A stretch of 64,000 nt of DNA from Calendula officinalis (Eukaryota > Streptophyta > Magnoliopsida > Asterales > Asteraceae): positions 19,438,974 to 19,502,973 of the forward strand of contig OY970833.1 of assembly GCA_963853835.1 (NCBI GenBank), written 5' to 3'. The number at the start of each line of letters is the position of its first letter. Within the stretch, counting starts at the first letter, position 1. A program made the position numbers and the translations under genes. This document shows, piece by piece, positions 11,202-22,910 of this stretch. The notes under the pieces were generated by a model that was given only the letters and a program-made list of their open reading frames with translations, did no database searches and was not told the DNA's origin.

Positions 11202-13310
11202 TAGCACTGTGTAGTTCATCGAGAAATTCATCTACCATTGGGATCGGCTATCGATCTTTTACGGTGACGGCGTTTAGGGTGCGATAGTCTACACAATGTC
11301 GCCATGTTACATCTTTTTTGTGTACGAGTAGTACCGGTCATGAAAACGGACTTTGTCTTGGTTGTATAATTCCGTCGTGAAGCATCTCCTTGATCAAGTT
11401 GGTCATGATTTCTTTTTAATAATGAGGATACCAGTAGGGTTTTACATTAATAGGTTGGATATTTGGGAGGAGTGGAATATGATGGTTATGTGGGCGGTTG
11501 GGTGGCAGGCCGTGGGGTGGGTTGAATATGGGAGAGTATTGGGTTAGGATGTTGTTGATCGTGGTGTCCGGGAGGGGTATGGTTTCTGTTGGTTTTGTTT
11601 GAGGTGGTTGATGGTGGAATATCATAGCGTGAAGGGATGCTATGGAATCTTTTCGGAGTAGTGTATTTATTGAACTAGGTGATACAGGTTTGGATAGGGG
11701 TTCTCCTCTAATAATACAAAATTTTTGTGATTGATTGTGAAGGACAATTGAGGGATGTAGAAGTCTGCTAGGATTGGTCCTAGAGAACTTAAGCAAGCGA
11801 GCCCGAGTATTACATTGGCACCGGCAACGTCAATGATAAATAGAGGAACTTCAAACTTTCTTTTGTTGATCTCTAAAGGTGCTGTTGTGAAAATGGATTT
11901 GCATTCTAAGTAATGGCCGTTGCCGACCATAATCGGGAACGGTTGAATATCGGTGGGTGTGATCGGTAGTATGGAGGCAATGCAAGGTTGTATTATGTTG
12001 AGTATGCTACCGCAGTCAATTAGAATGGTAACGGGTTAGTTATGAATGTACCTGGTGACTCATATCACTTTAGCGGAGTGTAACCCGAATAGGCGGCATC
12101 AGACAATGAGAGGAAGTGTGGTGTAAATTGGTTTTGTGGATCGGGTGGTATGGGTTCATTTGGGATGGTTTCTTCGATGATAGAATAACCGGATTCGGGA
12201 AGGTGCTAGTTGATTTCGGTGGTGTCGTTGTCGACTATACAAAGGAATAGAGGGGGGTTGCAAACGTCCGGGATGATAGTTTTCTAGGCATTGAAAGCAT
12301 AGTCCTTCGGCTCTTCGTTTTTGGAGAGCTTCGGGTGAGAGTCCGGTAAAAGGAAGTGTGCTTCGGGGTTTTGGAGTTGGTAAAAGAGCTGTGGAAGTTG
12401 GCGGGTTTGGGGTTGTTTATGTGATGGCTTGGGTGGTTGTTTTAGGATGTTGGTTAGTGGTGTTGGCGGTGTAGCGGGGGTTTGTTGTGTAGCGGTTTCG
12501 GGTGGCGTTTAGCTTGTCTTCTATTAGCTATGCTAAACCATATGTTCGGTGAAGAGAGGTTGGATTGTGTAGTGCTAGTTCGGCCTGAATATCATTTTTT
12601 AATCCGGATATGAAGCATTTTTGAAGAGCTTCATTGGACAAACAAATAACACCGTTACTGAATTGTTCAAAATTCGTCTGATATGCGGTGACAGTGGTGG
12701 ATTGGCAGAGTTTGAATAATGTTTCCTGGTGGTTTTCATATGTAGAGGGTCCAAAATGGACTTCCAAAGATCGGGTAAATTCCGGCCATGAGACGAGGAG
12801 GTGATTGTTGGCTTGATGTTTGTACCAGCTCAGTGCACTACCGGTGAAGTAAAACACTGCTAAACCATATGAAAACAATTTCTATGGCGATTCGTTGATG
12901 AGGTTGGATGGAGTAATAGGTTAAATAATTTTCGCTTGAAAGATCCAATCCAACGGGTTGGAGCCGTCGAACATAGGAAGATTAATTTTCGGTGGTCGGG
13001 GATTGTTTGTTGGTGGAGGATTTGGTGGTGTTGGTGGTGGTGGTGGTTTATTGGACGGACCGGCTTTTGATATGGTAGAGATAAGGGTATTGTTTTTATC
13101 GTATTGAGTAGCGAGTTGTTTGACGATTAAATCGAGCTGTGATTGGGAATTGGATTGGCTGGATAGTATTTTTTCGGTATTGCTTGTGGAAGTATGGATG
13201 CGTTGTTGTAAGGTTTCTTTCAGGGCGGCCATGGTATCTTCGAGCGACGAAGTTTCTTTGCGGGGAGTCATGGTGAGAGTGAGAATGAAAGCACCAATGA
13301 TAGGACCCGA
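11202..13310 (-). pseudogene. Antisense Ty3/gypsy gag-protease-RT(start) pseudogene
   Basis: On the minus strand gag starts at the ATG at 13271. A proline-rich stretch (12990-13060) precedes LPMFDGSNPLDWIFQ. After a stop near 12921 the gag core continues in 12878-12528 (YFTGSALSWYKHQ, SRSLEVHFGPS-like, CFISGLKNDIQAELA). The protease remnant near 12040 reads LIDCGS where LIDSGS is expected, so its catalytic triad is altered. An open piece at 11930-11667 covers the rest of the protease domain. RT start motifs follow (11500-11202) and then the copia LTR cuts it off. Several stops make it non-functional. This is the most complete version of the fragment next to the other two LTR copies, so it is probably closest to the original capture. 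Confidence 0.8.
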
Positions 13311-15086
13311 TTCGAGATGAGCGATCTCCTTAAGAAATGGTGTTGTTGAAAGACGAAACCGTACGTTAGTTGAAGCTGCACGTACAATGCTTACATTTTC
13401 AAAACTTCCACTGTCATTATGGGCAGAAGCCATCAGCACCGCATGTTTCAGGCAAAACCGTTCAATCATCAACAAACCATACAAGAAAACTCTGTATAAG
13501 CTTATCAACAACCGTTTACCAAGTGTCAAATTTTTCCATATTTTTGGTAGTCGATATTTCATTCTCAATGAAAAAGACAAACTCAACAAATTTGAAGCCA
13601 AATCTAATGATGGAGTCTTTATTGGAAATTCGAAGGAATCAGCTTCGTTCAGGGTGTACAACCGGTCAAATAGATCGATCAGAGAAAGTGTCAATGTCAC
13701 ATTCGATGAAACATTTCCTCTTGATTCATTGACCACAAGCATTGAAATACCCTTACCCACTTCACCTTCTGTTCCATCAACATCTCATAATGATCTTGAA
13801 ATCTTATTTGAACATTTCTATGATGAATATCACACCATAAGACAACCCCCACCCCCACCCCACCCCCAGGAACATATGTAATTGGAACTAAGTGGATTTT
13901 CAAGAACAAAAAAGATGAAAATGGAATTGTTATTCGCAACAAAGCTCGGTTGGTTGCTAAAGGTTACGCTCAACAGGAAGGGATTGATTATGAAGAAACA
14001 TTTGCTCATGTAGCAAGAATTGAAGCCATTCGCATTTTCTTGGCATATGCAGCTCACAAAAACTTTACTATCTATCAGATGGATGTAAAGACTGCATTCC
14101 TAAATGGTATTCTAAAAGAAGAAGTGTTTGTCCATCAGCCAGAAGGTTCTATAGATCCCAAATTTACAAATCATGTTTATATTTTCGACAAAGCTTTGTA
14201 TGGTTTAAAATAGGCCCCTCAGGCATGGTATGATGTTCTTTCCCAGTTCTTGGTAGAAACTGGCTTCTCAAAGGGAATGGTCGATACCACATTGTTCATC
14301 AAACGTCACGGGGAAGATATCATATTAATTCTGATTTATGTCGATGATATAATTTTTGGCTCTACAAATCCAAAATACGGCAAACGTTTCTCCGATCTCA
14401 TGGTAAAGCGTTTTGAAATGAGCATGATGGGTGAAATGAACTTCTTCCTTGGTCTTCAAGTTCGTCAACTTCCAACTGGTATTTTCATCAACCAGTCAAA
14501 GTATATCTCTGACTTACTGAATAACTATCTGATGGAAGACTGTAAACCTATCAACACACCTATGTCTCATGGCACCAAACTCCATGCTGATCCTGATGGT
14601 ACACCAGTAGATGTCACCAACTACCGGGGTATGATCGGATTGTTACTATATTTTTCTGCCAGCCATCCGGACATTATGTTCTCAACATGCATATGTGCTC
14701 GGTATCAAGCTGCTCCAAAAGAATCTCATTTTCAGGTTGTCAAACGAATCTTTCATTACCTCAAATGCACCAGGGATCTTGGTCTTTGGTACCCAAAGGA
14801 GAATTTGTTTGATCTATCTGCGTTCTCTGATGCTGATCATGCAGCATGCATGCTGGACAGGAAGAGTACCTCCTTAGGAGTTCAATTCTTGGGTGATAAT
14901 TTGGCCAGCTGGTCATCTCGAAAGCAGAACTGTGTGTCACTATCAACTGCCGAAGCAGAATACGTTGCGGCTGCTAGTTGTCTGTCCTAGGTGATATGGA
15001 TGCAATCACAATTAAAGGACAATGGCTTTTCCTATAGCCGTATTCCCTTATATTGTGATTCAAGAAGTGCAATTGCAATATCTTGT
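13311..15086 (+). pseudogene. SIRE-type Ty1/copia pol (element A), 5' part: integrase-RT-RNase H
   Basis: The sequence begins mid-integrase (GVVERRNRTLVEAARTM) and runs 13335-13881. It then shifts frame at a C-rich tract (about 13848-13869) into RT. RT shows TKWIFKNKKDE, RLVAKGYAQQEGIDYEETF, MDVKTAFLNG and the catalytic YVDDIIFGS (about 14337). RNase H shows AFSDADHA and LSTAEAEYVA. Two Gln codons have become TAG (14211 and near 14988). After AIAISC (about 15085) the frame is cut by element B and resumes at 38513. The 5' half, including LTR, gag and protease, is lost against the antisense gypsy piece. This is the only nearly complete RT in the window and it is inactive. Confidence 0.9.
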
Positions 15087-16078
15087 TGTTGGGTCGCTGA
15101 AGAGCATCCCCTACTGAAGAGATTTAATGAAGACAAAAAGGCAAATAGTTAGAAGACAATCTGAGGATAAGTTCCTCATATTGTGGGTAATTGGATCTGA
15201 TCAATTCAGATTTTAGTTACACAGTTACACTATCTGATCACTATCTGAAATAACGATCAGTTCCCCGTGCGGAATCAGATACTGGTTAACAAATCAGATA
15301 GTGTAACAGGTTCAGCGCATTGGGAAAAACGCTGAACCATTGAACAGATACTTCTCTAAGCAAAACTCTTAGTGAAGGTCACTGAAGCTGAAGGCCATCT
15401 GAAGAAGCATGAGTATCCAAAAACTAATGGCTACCAGAAGAGTACATAGGCCAGAAGTTTCAGTGTCAAAGAAAGACACAAGTAAAGCACAAGTTTGTGC
15501 ATCGCTGATTATGGAATATCTTGCAAATCTTCTGGAAGATATCGGCGATCACAAGACGACAGAAAGTACTGTCAGAATACCATTAGTCGTGCTCGTCCCA
15601 TGAAATATCCTCTGCACCAACGGAATTCTCACACGTGGAATCGATCGATCATTCCTTTGGCTCTACGTTTCCCAATGCTATAAATTGAGGACTTGAGCGA
15701 TCGATTTCCGTGTACACCCAACAAGGCTACACACTGCTGAAATTACTCCAGAACTTTATCCTTTCGAGCAGAGTGTAAATCACCAGTTAACTCTAGTTAT
15801 CTGATTCGAGAATTGAATCTATATAACGAAAGTGTCTGGTCTTGTGCTTGATCATTTGTTGATCATAAACTTGTCTTAGATAATATCTGATGTTGTCTAT
15901 CACATGCAAGCAGTTTAGTTAGGATTTGTTCTTAGCTATTCCGCAAACTGCTTACATCTTTGTTGTATCATTATTGATTAATAAAGAAAAGTTTAAAAAG
16001 TGTTGAGTGTCTCCATTAATTTTAAATTGGTCAGTGAAAGCGTATAAATATTGTATTTCACTTATTACGGGACTAACA
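15087..16078 (+). repeat. Element B 5' LTR
   Basis: The LTR runs from TGTTGGGTCGCTG to GGGACTAACA (992 bp). It carries a TATA box TATAAATT at 15679, and the 3' copy has the same box. The first ~110 bp contain extra sequence relative to the 3' LTR; from 15198 (TGATCAATTC) on, the two align closely. TATCTGA/TCAGATA motifs occur repeatedly in the first 200 bp. Confidence 0.85.
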
Positions 16079-16097
16079 ATTGGTATCAGAGCGGGAC
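16079..16097 (+). promoter_or_regulatory. Primer binding site of element B
   Basis: ATTGGTATCAGAGCGGG directly follows the LTR end. TGGTATCAGAGC is complementary to the 3' end of plant initiator-Met tRNA, the usual primer of Ty1/copia elements. Confidence 0.9.
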
Positions 16098-16139
16098 AAT
16101 TAATTCATAATTGTTGATCTTCTTACTTACTAATAAAAA

Positions 16140-18869
16140 ATGAGTGAAAAGCTATCTCAAATGAATCTTGGTTCGAAGACAAATGCCCCTGTTCCTACTT
16201 ATGATGATTTTGGTATGTGGAAAATCCGTTTTCTGGGATTTGTCGAACATCAAAATGACATGGGACCAGATATTCTTATCAATGGTCCATATATTCCAAA
16301 ACTGTTCGTTTCAAATACAACAATTTCAAAGAAGAAGGAGAAGGAAGGAGGTGATAAAGATGAAATAGAGGAAGAAGAAGATATGTCTGACATTGAAGAA
16401 CCCAAACCAAAAGATCAATGGACAGAGGCAGACAAAAAGCTAGTAGGTTTAGATGCTGAAATGCGGTTTCTCCTTCAAACATCCCTCCCAAATCACATTC
16501 TTATCATAGTGAAAGAATGTAAAACTGCCAAAGAGATATGGGATATTTTGATAACATCTTATGAAGGAACCGACGAAGTTAAAGCTAGCAGAAAAGCGAT
16601 GTTGAATCGAAAGTATGAAGCATTCAAGGTCATCAAAGGTGAAACACTCAACATGTCCTACAGAAGATTCATCATCCTCATAAATAAATTAAGGGAGTTC
16701 GGCATTCACAAAGATGTTCAAGAATTAATGTATAAACTTTTGGAAATTCTTCCAAACGATTGGACGATTATGTCCACATTGCTAAGAACTTCCGGTCAGA
16801 TGAGAGACATGAACATGAGCAGCCTTTACAGTACACTGATGAACTTTGAAAATGAAAACAAGATGTACGATGATCTGAATGAGACCCCAACCTCATCGGC
16901 TCTTGTCGCAAGTTCTTCCAAATCATCTCAAAGAACACAAAGAGCAAAAGCTGAAAGGGTTGTCGATCCAAACGATGCTGATGATGAAAGATTTGAAGAT
17001 GCGGAAGATGGTGATTTTGAAGAACGAGAGTGTAATTTAGATGAAAGTGAAAATGATGAGATAAAAGAACTCTCTGAAAATATGGCTCTATTAGCAACAA
17101 GATATAAAAGGTTTCTTAATCGAAACAGATCAGGAGGTCAAAATGATAGAGGAGAGATGGTATGCTTCAAATGTGGATGAACAGGTCATATCAAAGCTGG
17201 CTGCAGAGTCAAAGAAAACTCTGGGTCTGCAAAATCAAGCTCAAACTACAAAAAGAAATATGAAGACACTGAGAAGAAGTACCAGGAGCTGAAAGCTCAG
17301 CAAGCCAAGGCTGAGAAAGATGCAAATGCATTAAAGGCAACTGCTGAAGCTTGGTTAAGTGACTCAGAGACAAGTGAAGAAGAAGTAATTACTTGCAACA
17401 CAAAAGGCCTGTTCGCAAAAATAGAAGAAGAATCTGAGTCAAACTCTGAAAGTTTGAAAGATTGTTTGTGTCTGATGGCAAGAGTTGAAGAATCTGAAAA
17501 TTATCTGGTAGAAGAAGAACCTCGGGAATACGATACTCCAAAACCCCTTCCTTCAATGGACTGGGAAGACGAGCTTTCAAACAAAAGAAAAGTGTTTGAC
17601 TTAACTCATCCAGAAGATTATCCACCATCAGTCAGATCATTTGTCAAAGATCAGACGCTCACCCACGATAGAAATGTTCAGTTAGAAATCGCTTTATCCA
17701 CGATGACTGAAAGATTAGAAAAACTCACTCAAGAATCCCTAGAAGCTGAAAATTCAAGACTTGAGGCAGTCAGGCTTCAGTACTTCAACAATATCCTGAG
17801 AGAAGATAACTTGTCATTAGCTCAGAAAAACGAAGCTTTTCAGAAATCGTCAAACTCATGGAACGAATCATCTGATTTCATCAAGCAAGACCTGGAAGAA
17901 CAGAACTCCATTCAAGGCCTTTCTAAGAGGTGTGAGCAAAATTCAAAATGCAGAACTCCTACATCTGGAATATTAAATCATAAATCCAGAATGTCTAAGT
18001 CCCAAGAAGCTCGCTATGGGAGAGAAGTCTTTCAGAATGCAAGCGGGAATCTGATCATCACCAGAGATTATTCATCAAAGGATTCCAAGATCCGCGATAA
18101 AGAAATGTCTCAGGTTACTACTCCACATGAAGAAATACAACCCACCTATCATCAGAAAACAACAAGAACTACTGAAGTTGATTGTTCTGATGACCAAACA
18201 TTAGTAAACCTCTCCACTCATATCAGTTTGCTATCATCTTCGGTAACTGATACACAAGCTGACCTTGCGAAATTCACATCTGAAATCACGGTTGAGATGA
18301 ATGAAAGGTTTGCAAAAATTAACAATCATTTGCAAACATTTTTCAAACAACTAGAAAACAGTGCCACTCCATCAGTCACTTTAAAAGATTTTGCAAGCTA
18401 TCCTTTTTAACCTCTCTCTTTTCATCCAAGGGAAATATCAGATGAATCAGTCACTAATGACTATCTAATGACATTCTTTGATCAGATGGTTGACCTTAAC
18501 CAATCCCAAAATATCTCAATAGAAAACTATATCAACCAAAATGTTATTTTTGAAGGAGTTAAGGAAATGCAGGTCGATGAAATTCAAGTTGATCCAGATA
18601 TTCAGAATTTGTCAAAGGAACAATATGTAAGACAGAATATCAGTTTGGAAGTAACTGGAGAGATGGAGATTGATGATAGCCATTCTGATCAAAACAATAA
18701 ACTCAAAAATGGCTAAAAGGAATGTAGCTTTCACAAAAACAAAGAAGAGATAGCATCTAGCTCAAAAAGGTCATCAGTAACTGAAAGGGTTGCTTCAAAA
18801 AGGTTAGCTGTTTTAAATGACAACCAGTATCCATTCTTCAGCGACGGGTACTCCAAATTCAATGAATGA
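16140..18869 (+). pseudogene. Element B gag (UBN2-type, CCHC), broken by three stops
   Basis: The ATG at 16140 opens 346 codons. A UBN2-type gag core follows the N-terminal acidic stretch: TAKEIWDILITSYEGTDEV, AFKVIKGETLNMSY, LEILPNDW. The zinc knuckle CFKCG-stop-TGHIKAGC has its Gly codon changed to TGA at 17178. Reading continues in the same frame through a 410-codon coiled-coil and Ser/Glu-rich extension, with stops at 18408 and about 18714, to a final TGA near 18869. Full length would be about 910 codons. SIRE gags have similar long C-terminal extensions. No protease motif follows. Confidence 0.85.
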
Positions 18870-19816
18870 GCTGAGGGATTGGGCAGGTCTAGACAACATG
18901 ATGACATCTGATTTATGACCAGTTGTAAGCCCCTGCAAATTTTATCATCATCATTAAGGCAAAGTGAAAGTTCTCTCATCAGATCCTGCTCATCGCCAAC
19001 CACCGTTGCAGCTATTTTTCCTCGTATGAAGCTGTTTCTTTTCTTCTCTTACCAAGTCTGAGGGCTAGTTTTGTGTTTAGGTAAGAGTTATTTTTTATTT
19101 TCATCATTATCATCTAATCACTATCATGCAAGACTTTGTTCTTAAAATTTTTTGAATAAAGCTCTTGTTCTGTGATCATATAAATCTGTCTTTATGAAAT
19201 ACAACCATATTTCCTGAGTTATCAGTCATATCTTAGTATTTCATTTAAATTCAAAAGAAAGATTGTTTATCAGCAAAAAAAACAAAACAAAACAAAAAAA
19301 CAAAAAAAAAAAAAAAAAAACAAAAAAAAAAAACAAAAAGAAAAAAAAACCTCAGGTACCATATCCTTCAGACACATCTTCGAGGCTCAGGGATTCAGAT
19401 TGTCAAATGATTTCAGATAATCGAAACATGTACACGACTATCTGACGGTAATGCCCATCTGATAAAGGATCAGCTGCTAGACTTCATCAGATAATCATTA
19501 GGTGGAGCAATCTCATTGGACCTATCCTCACTACTTTTGACACGTATGTCTCGTTGACATTAAATTTGACTGCACGATGTCATTTCCCGCCACACTACCC
19601 TGCCATTTGATTGACTTCTTTCATCATTCCTAGCCTACCTACAAATAACTTCCCATCTCCACCACAGGATCAATTTCTAACCGTCGATCAAAACCGCCTC
19701 CCACGATCTTCCCCAAATTACTCTACACTTCGACATTTCATCAATTTTCACTTACAGCTTTCTCTCTCAAAATCCAAAACCCTATCATCCCCCTCACAAA
19801 ATCATTCAAATTATCA
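18870..19816 (+). other. Noncoding spacer of element B with A-rich tract
   Basis: No gene is seen. A tract that is almost pure A lies at 19275-19348. From about 19600 the sequence becomes C/T-rich with CTCTCTCAAAATCC-type runs just before the ATG at 19817, much like a plant 5' UTR. In a complete SIRE element this interval would hold the whole pol gene. Confidence 0.6.
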
Positions 19817-21070
19817 ATGACGACCTCAAAAAGAACTCCTCTCAGAATCACCTTACCTGCTTCCATTCGTCCATCTCCGAATGTGTCATACCCATACATA
19901 AACATATATTACACGAAGAACAACTCAAGGTGCTTCATTAACTATCGTCTCAGAAATGTGAGACCGGAGTTTAAGGAACTGTTAAAATTATTTGATCAAC
20001 ACCCAATCAGAGATACTTTAACCTTTGATATTCCTTTATCAAAACCTATGCTGCTCAAGAAAAAAAAGGAACCTTTGCTCTCCCCAGCCATTTCGGGTTA
20101 AGAAGATGTAAAAGCGCCTTTATCACTATAAGAACGGCGCGTTCTGGTATACTTGCACCACTTCAAACGAATCCGGAGAACACGCTATAACCAGAACAAT
20201 ATTGCAAGGTAAACACACCATCTCTTTCAACCTTACTACATTCAGAGAAGCTGTTAAACTCGATTATGTGAGACCTCCATAAGTTTATGAACCAACCCCG
20301 TCGTTAGAAGAAGCAAAAGAAGCCGTTTTGCCTTACATTCAATATCAGGGAAACCACACCAGAGGCGTCTCAAGAACAAAGATGGGATCGTTATGGTCGG
20401 AATTTTTCATGACCATTTCTCAATGCCTAACCAGTAAGACTGGAGGGTTTGATTATGTTTCTGGTCATGAAATGATCATGGGAGCCGCCCTGTTCTCTGA
20501 TGTTAGGGCTGATTTTGGTTCACTTATTTTCGAACAATTGGTAAAGAAGGTTGCTGCTGCAAGAAAAGATGAGTTGATTCCTTTTCCCTGGTTCCTATGT
20601 ATGATCTTTCTTCACTCCCTGGGGGAACAAGAATTCTATGAAAACGTGGGTCCGTCATTCAAAGCCGGAACAGTGGGTAGCTCAAACTTCATAGGTCAAG
20701 AAGAGAAGTTCGCCCATGAACTTCCTGAGGGTATGTTGCCCTTTACCCGTTTTGCACAATCTGCCTCCTCTCGTGAGGATGATACGGAGTCCGACAATGA
20801 TGATGAACACCAATCCTCCTCCGACCACTTACCACCACCACCACCTTCAAATCCATCAAACCCATCCCACCGATTCAGATTCAGAAGCCCAAAACCCAGA
20901 GTTGTGCCCAATCCAACTCCAATTCAGATAAGGGAAATTTCTCTGATCCCTCTGAGGACAGAAAATGTTGATGCGGACCATTCTCCAGTCCATCAAGAAT
21001 CTGAGTTAGGAAATAAGCTCGATGATGTTAACTGACTTATAGATGAGTTTGAAGAAGAAGAGGATGCTAA
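19817..21070 (+). pseudogene. Element B ORF2 (SIRE envelope-like), 5' part
   Basis: The frame opens at 19817 (MTTSKRTPLRITL) for 94 codons. It breaks near 20101 and resumes about 20130 and again at 20328-21035. The part at 20328-21035 has KMGSLWSEFFMTISQC and FPWFLCMIFLHSL, then a Ser/Pro/Asp-rich tail. I relate it to the extra ORF downstream of pol in SIRE-type elements, often called envelope-like; real envelope function is not established for these. A TGA at about 21033 and a frameshift show decay. Element D interrupts it at an acidic EEEEDA stretch; the frame continues at 36210. Confidence 0.7.
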
Positions 21071-22173
21071 TGAAGGGTTTCATAAAATTGATTGACCACT
21101 TGGGTCAACCACCTAGTGAACTTGGTTCGACCATACTAACCAAGAACATGAACTTGTTCTTTACCGGTTAAAACCAACTAGCTGATTTAATCCCTAAAAG
21201 CGGAAGTGGGATTAAACCTGATCCTTAAACCCTAAAGGATTGGGATGTTGGAAATCTAGATTAGATTAACAAGGAAGAAACCTTGAACGAAAAACCCGAA
21301 CACACACACACACACTTGTGTGTGTTCGTCGACTACCAAGAACCCTAGGGTTCTTGGTGGTTTCGGTCGAACAAGAGGGGAGAGGGAAAAAGGGTTTCCC
21401 AAAACATACCTTGTTGTTTGCTTAAGAAAGTCCACTGATGATGAACACAACGAGCGACCTTCTAGTTGATCCTTGCAATGAACTTGATCTTCAAGAACTA
21501 TGAAGATCACGAAGAACATGAACAACGAAGAACACAAAGAGTTGTGTTCTTGGTTTCGGCCGATCGAAGGGGAGGGAGGGGGCAAGGGATTCGTGTGATG
21601 TGTAAGGTTGTTTTAGGGTTACCCTAAGCCTCTTATTTATAGGTAAATAAGTTGCGCTTAGGACCCTCTAGTTTAATTAATATTAGATCTTTAATTAAAC
21701 TTCCTTTTAACACTCACATCCCTTATAGTTTAACTAGTTTATTATTGTTGCACTTAACTATTAAATGTCTAGTATTAATACACAAATATATTTCGGTACC
21801 CATATACACGAAATATATATACTTGTATTTATACTTTTAATAATTAATTATACAATAATATTATCCAATCACTATATTATTTAATAGCTTTAAATCATAT
21901 CATGGATAATCACTAATTAACATATTGTATATTTACTCAACTAGTAAATGTACAAATACTTATATTACTTAGTTAGTTAAACTAATCTAGTAATAAGTCA
22001 AACTTGACTTAATACTTAATTGATTCATAAATGACTTATTATGAATCATTCCTCTTCCAAGTATCATTACATATCTTACTCGTATTAAATGCACTCACCG
22101 GTGTGACCCTTAAGTATTTCGTAGGAATGGATGTATCATAAAAGGTTGACTAACTGTGCACATAAATCCTTCA
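21071..22173 (-). repeat. Element D 3' LTR
   Basis: A 1103-bp repeat. On the plus strand it starts TGAAGGGTTTC and ends AAATCCTTCA. It contains a (CA)n/(TG)n hairpin at about 21301-21325 and a perfect 24-bp palindrome at 21333-21356, centred on CCCTAGGG. A TATA-type palindrome lies near 21635. The polypurine complement GACTCCCACTTGTGC follows at 22174. It is about 97% identical by eye to the other D LTR. Confidence 0.85.
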
Positions 22174-22910
22174 GACTCCCACTTGTGCAAATTTGTAACC
22201 TTTATCTTAATGACACGAGCTACAGTGGCCTTCTAGATGGGCATGTAGGTAACCAACCCCATAAAAACAGCTTATGTAACCCAGGTATAGTTTTTTAAAA
22301 ACTCTTTAATAGCGTCTCCTAGTAAAGAACACTATGTCTCTACTTCTTGGGCAAGTATGTTAGGTTTATACCTTGCAGCACGATATTTGTGATAACGAAT
22401 TGGAAGAAAATACCAACTCCTGTATTCGAAATCATTTCATGACTTCTTGATTCAAACTTTTGTGATAAACGACAAAGAACAAATCAGTTCGTTTGGGCAT
22501 GGCCATGCACTTTCCAGTTATCTCATCACGTCAAAGGACCCATAAATATCTCTCCTAAAAAAGAAGGTGCAATTACCATCTTGTTATATTTCGATTCAAG
22601 ATACGACACCCTCTGTACCCAGTAAGGCCTCGTATGACAACCATATTTCATAATTGTCTAAAGACGAACCAAAGTACATTAGTCATTGTATCTTAAACCA
22701 AATATCTCATGCTTAAGGACAATCCTAGTGAATAATACTTTTGAACTTTTCAACCACGAAGTATTATCACGGTGGTCAATCCAATATTCGTTGAGCTCCA
22801 ATAGAATATCACCGATATTTGGTTTACACAAAACATGTGTAGCTATCTTCGAAGAACTTCGAATCTACCACCAAACATCGTGATGACGTTAACGTCCCAT
22901 CAAGGTTCCC
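22174..22910 (-). other. Conserved 3' internal region of D family, function unknown
   Basis: This stretch matches 59600-60337 of element E closely over about 730 bases in reverse orientation, up to the polypurine tract. Reading frames are not conserved between the two copies, because stops and indels differ. It could be the fossil of a pol C-terminus or a cis-acting 3' sequence. I recognise no domain. Confidence 0.55.

Noticed and set aside
12921..13760. Long minus-strand open frame as one gene
   Set aside because: Its first ~160 codons are antisense to SIRE integrase. The gag it contains starts at the ATG at 13271.
16079..16097. TGGTATCAG sites as tRNA gene fragments
   Set aside because: All follow LTR ends and are primer binding sites. 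No cloverleaf tRNA gene was seen anywhere in the window.
19275..19348. A-rich tract as tail of a processed pseudogene or LINE/SINE
   Set aside because: It is interrupted by C and G, lies inside element B, and has no upstream LINE or cDNA-like sequence or target duplication.
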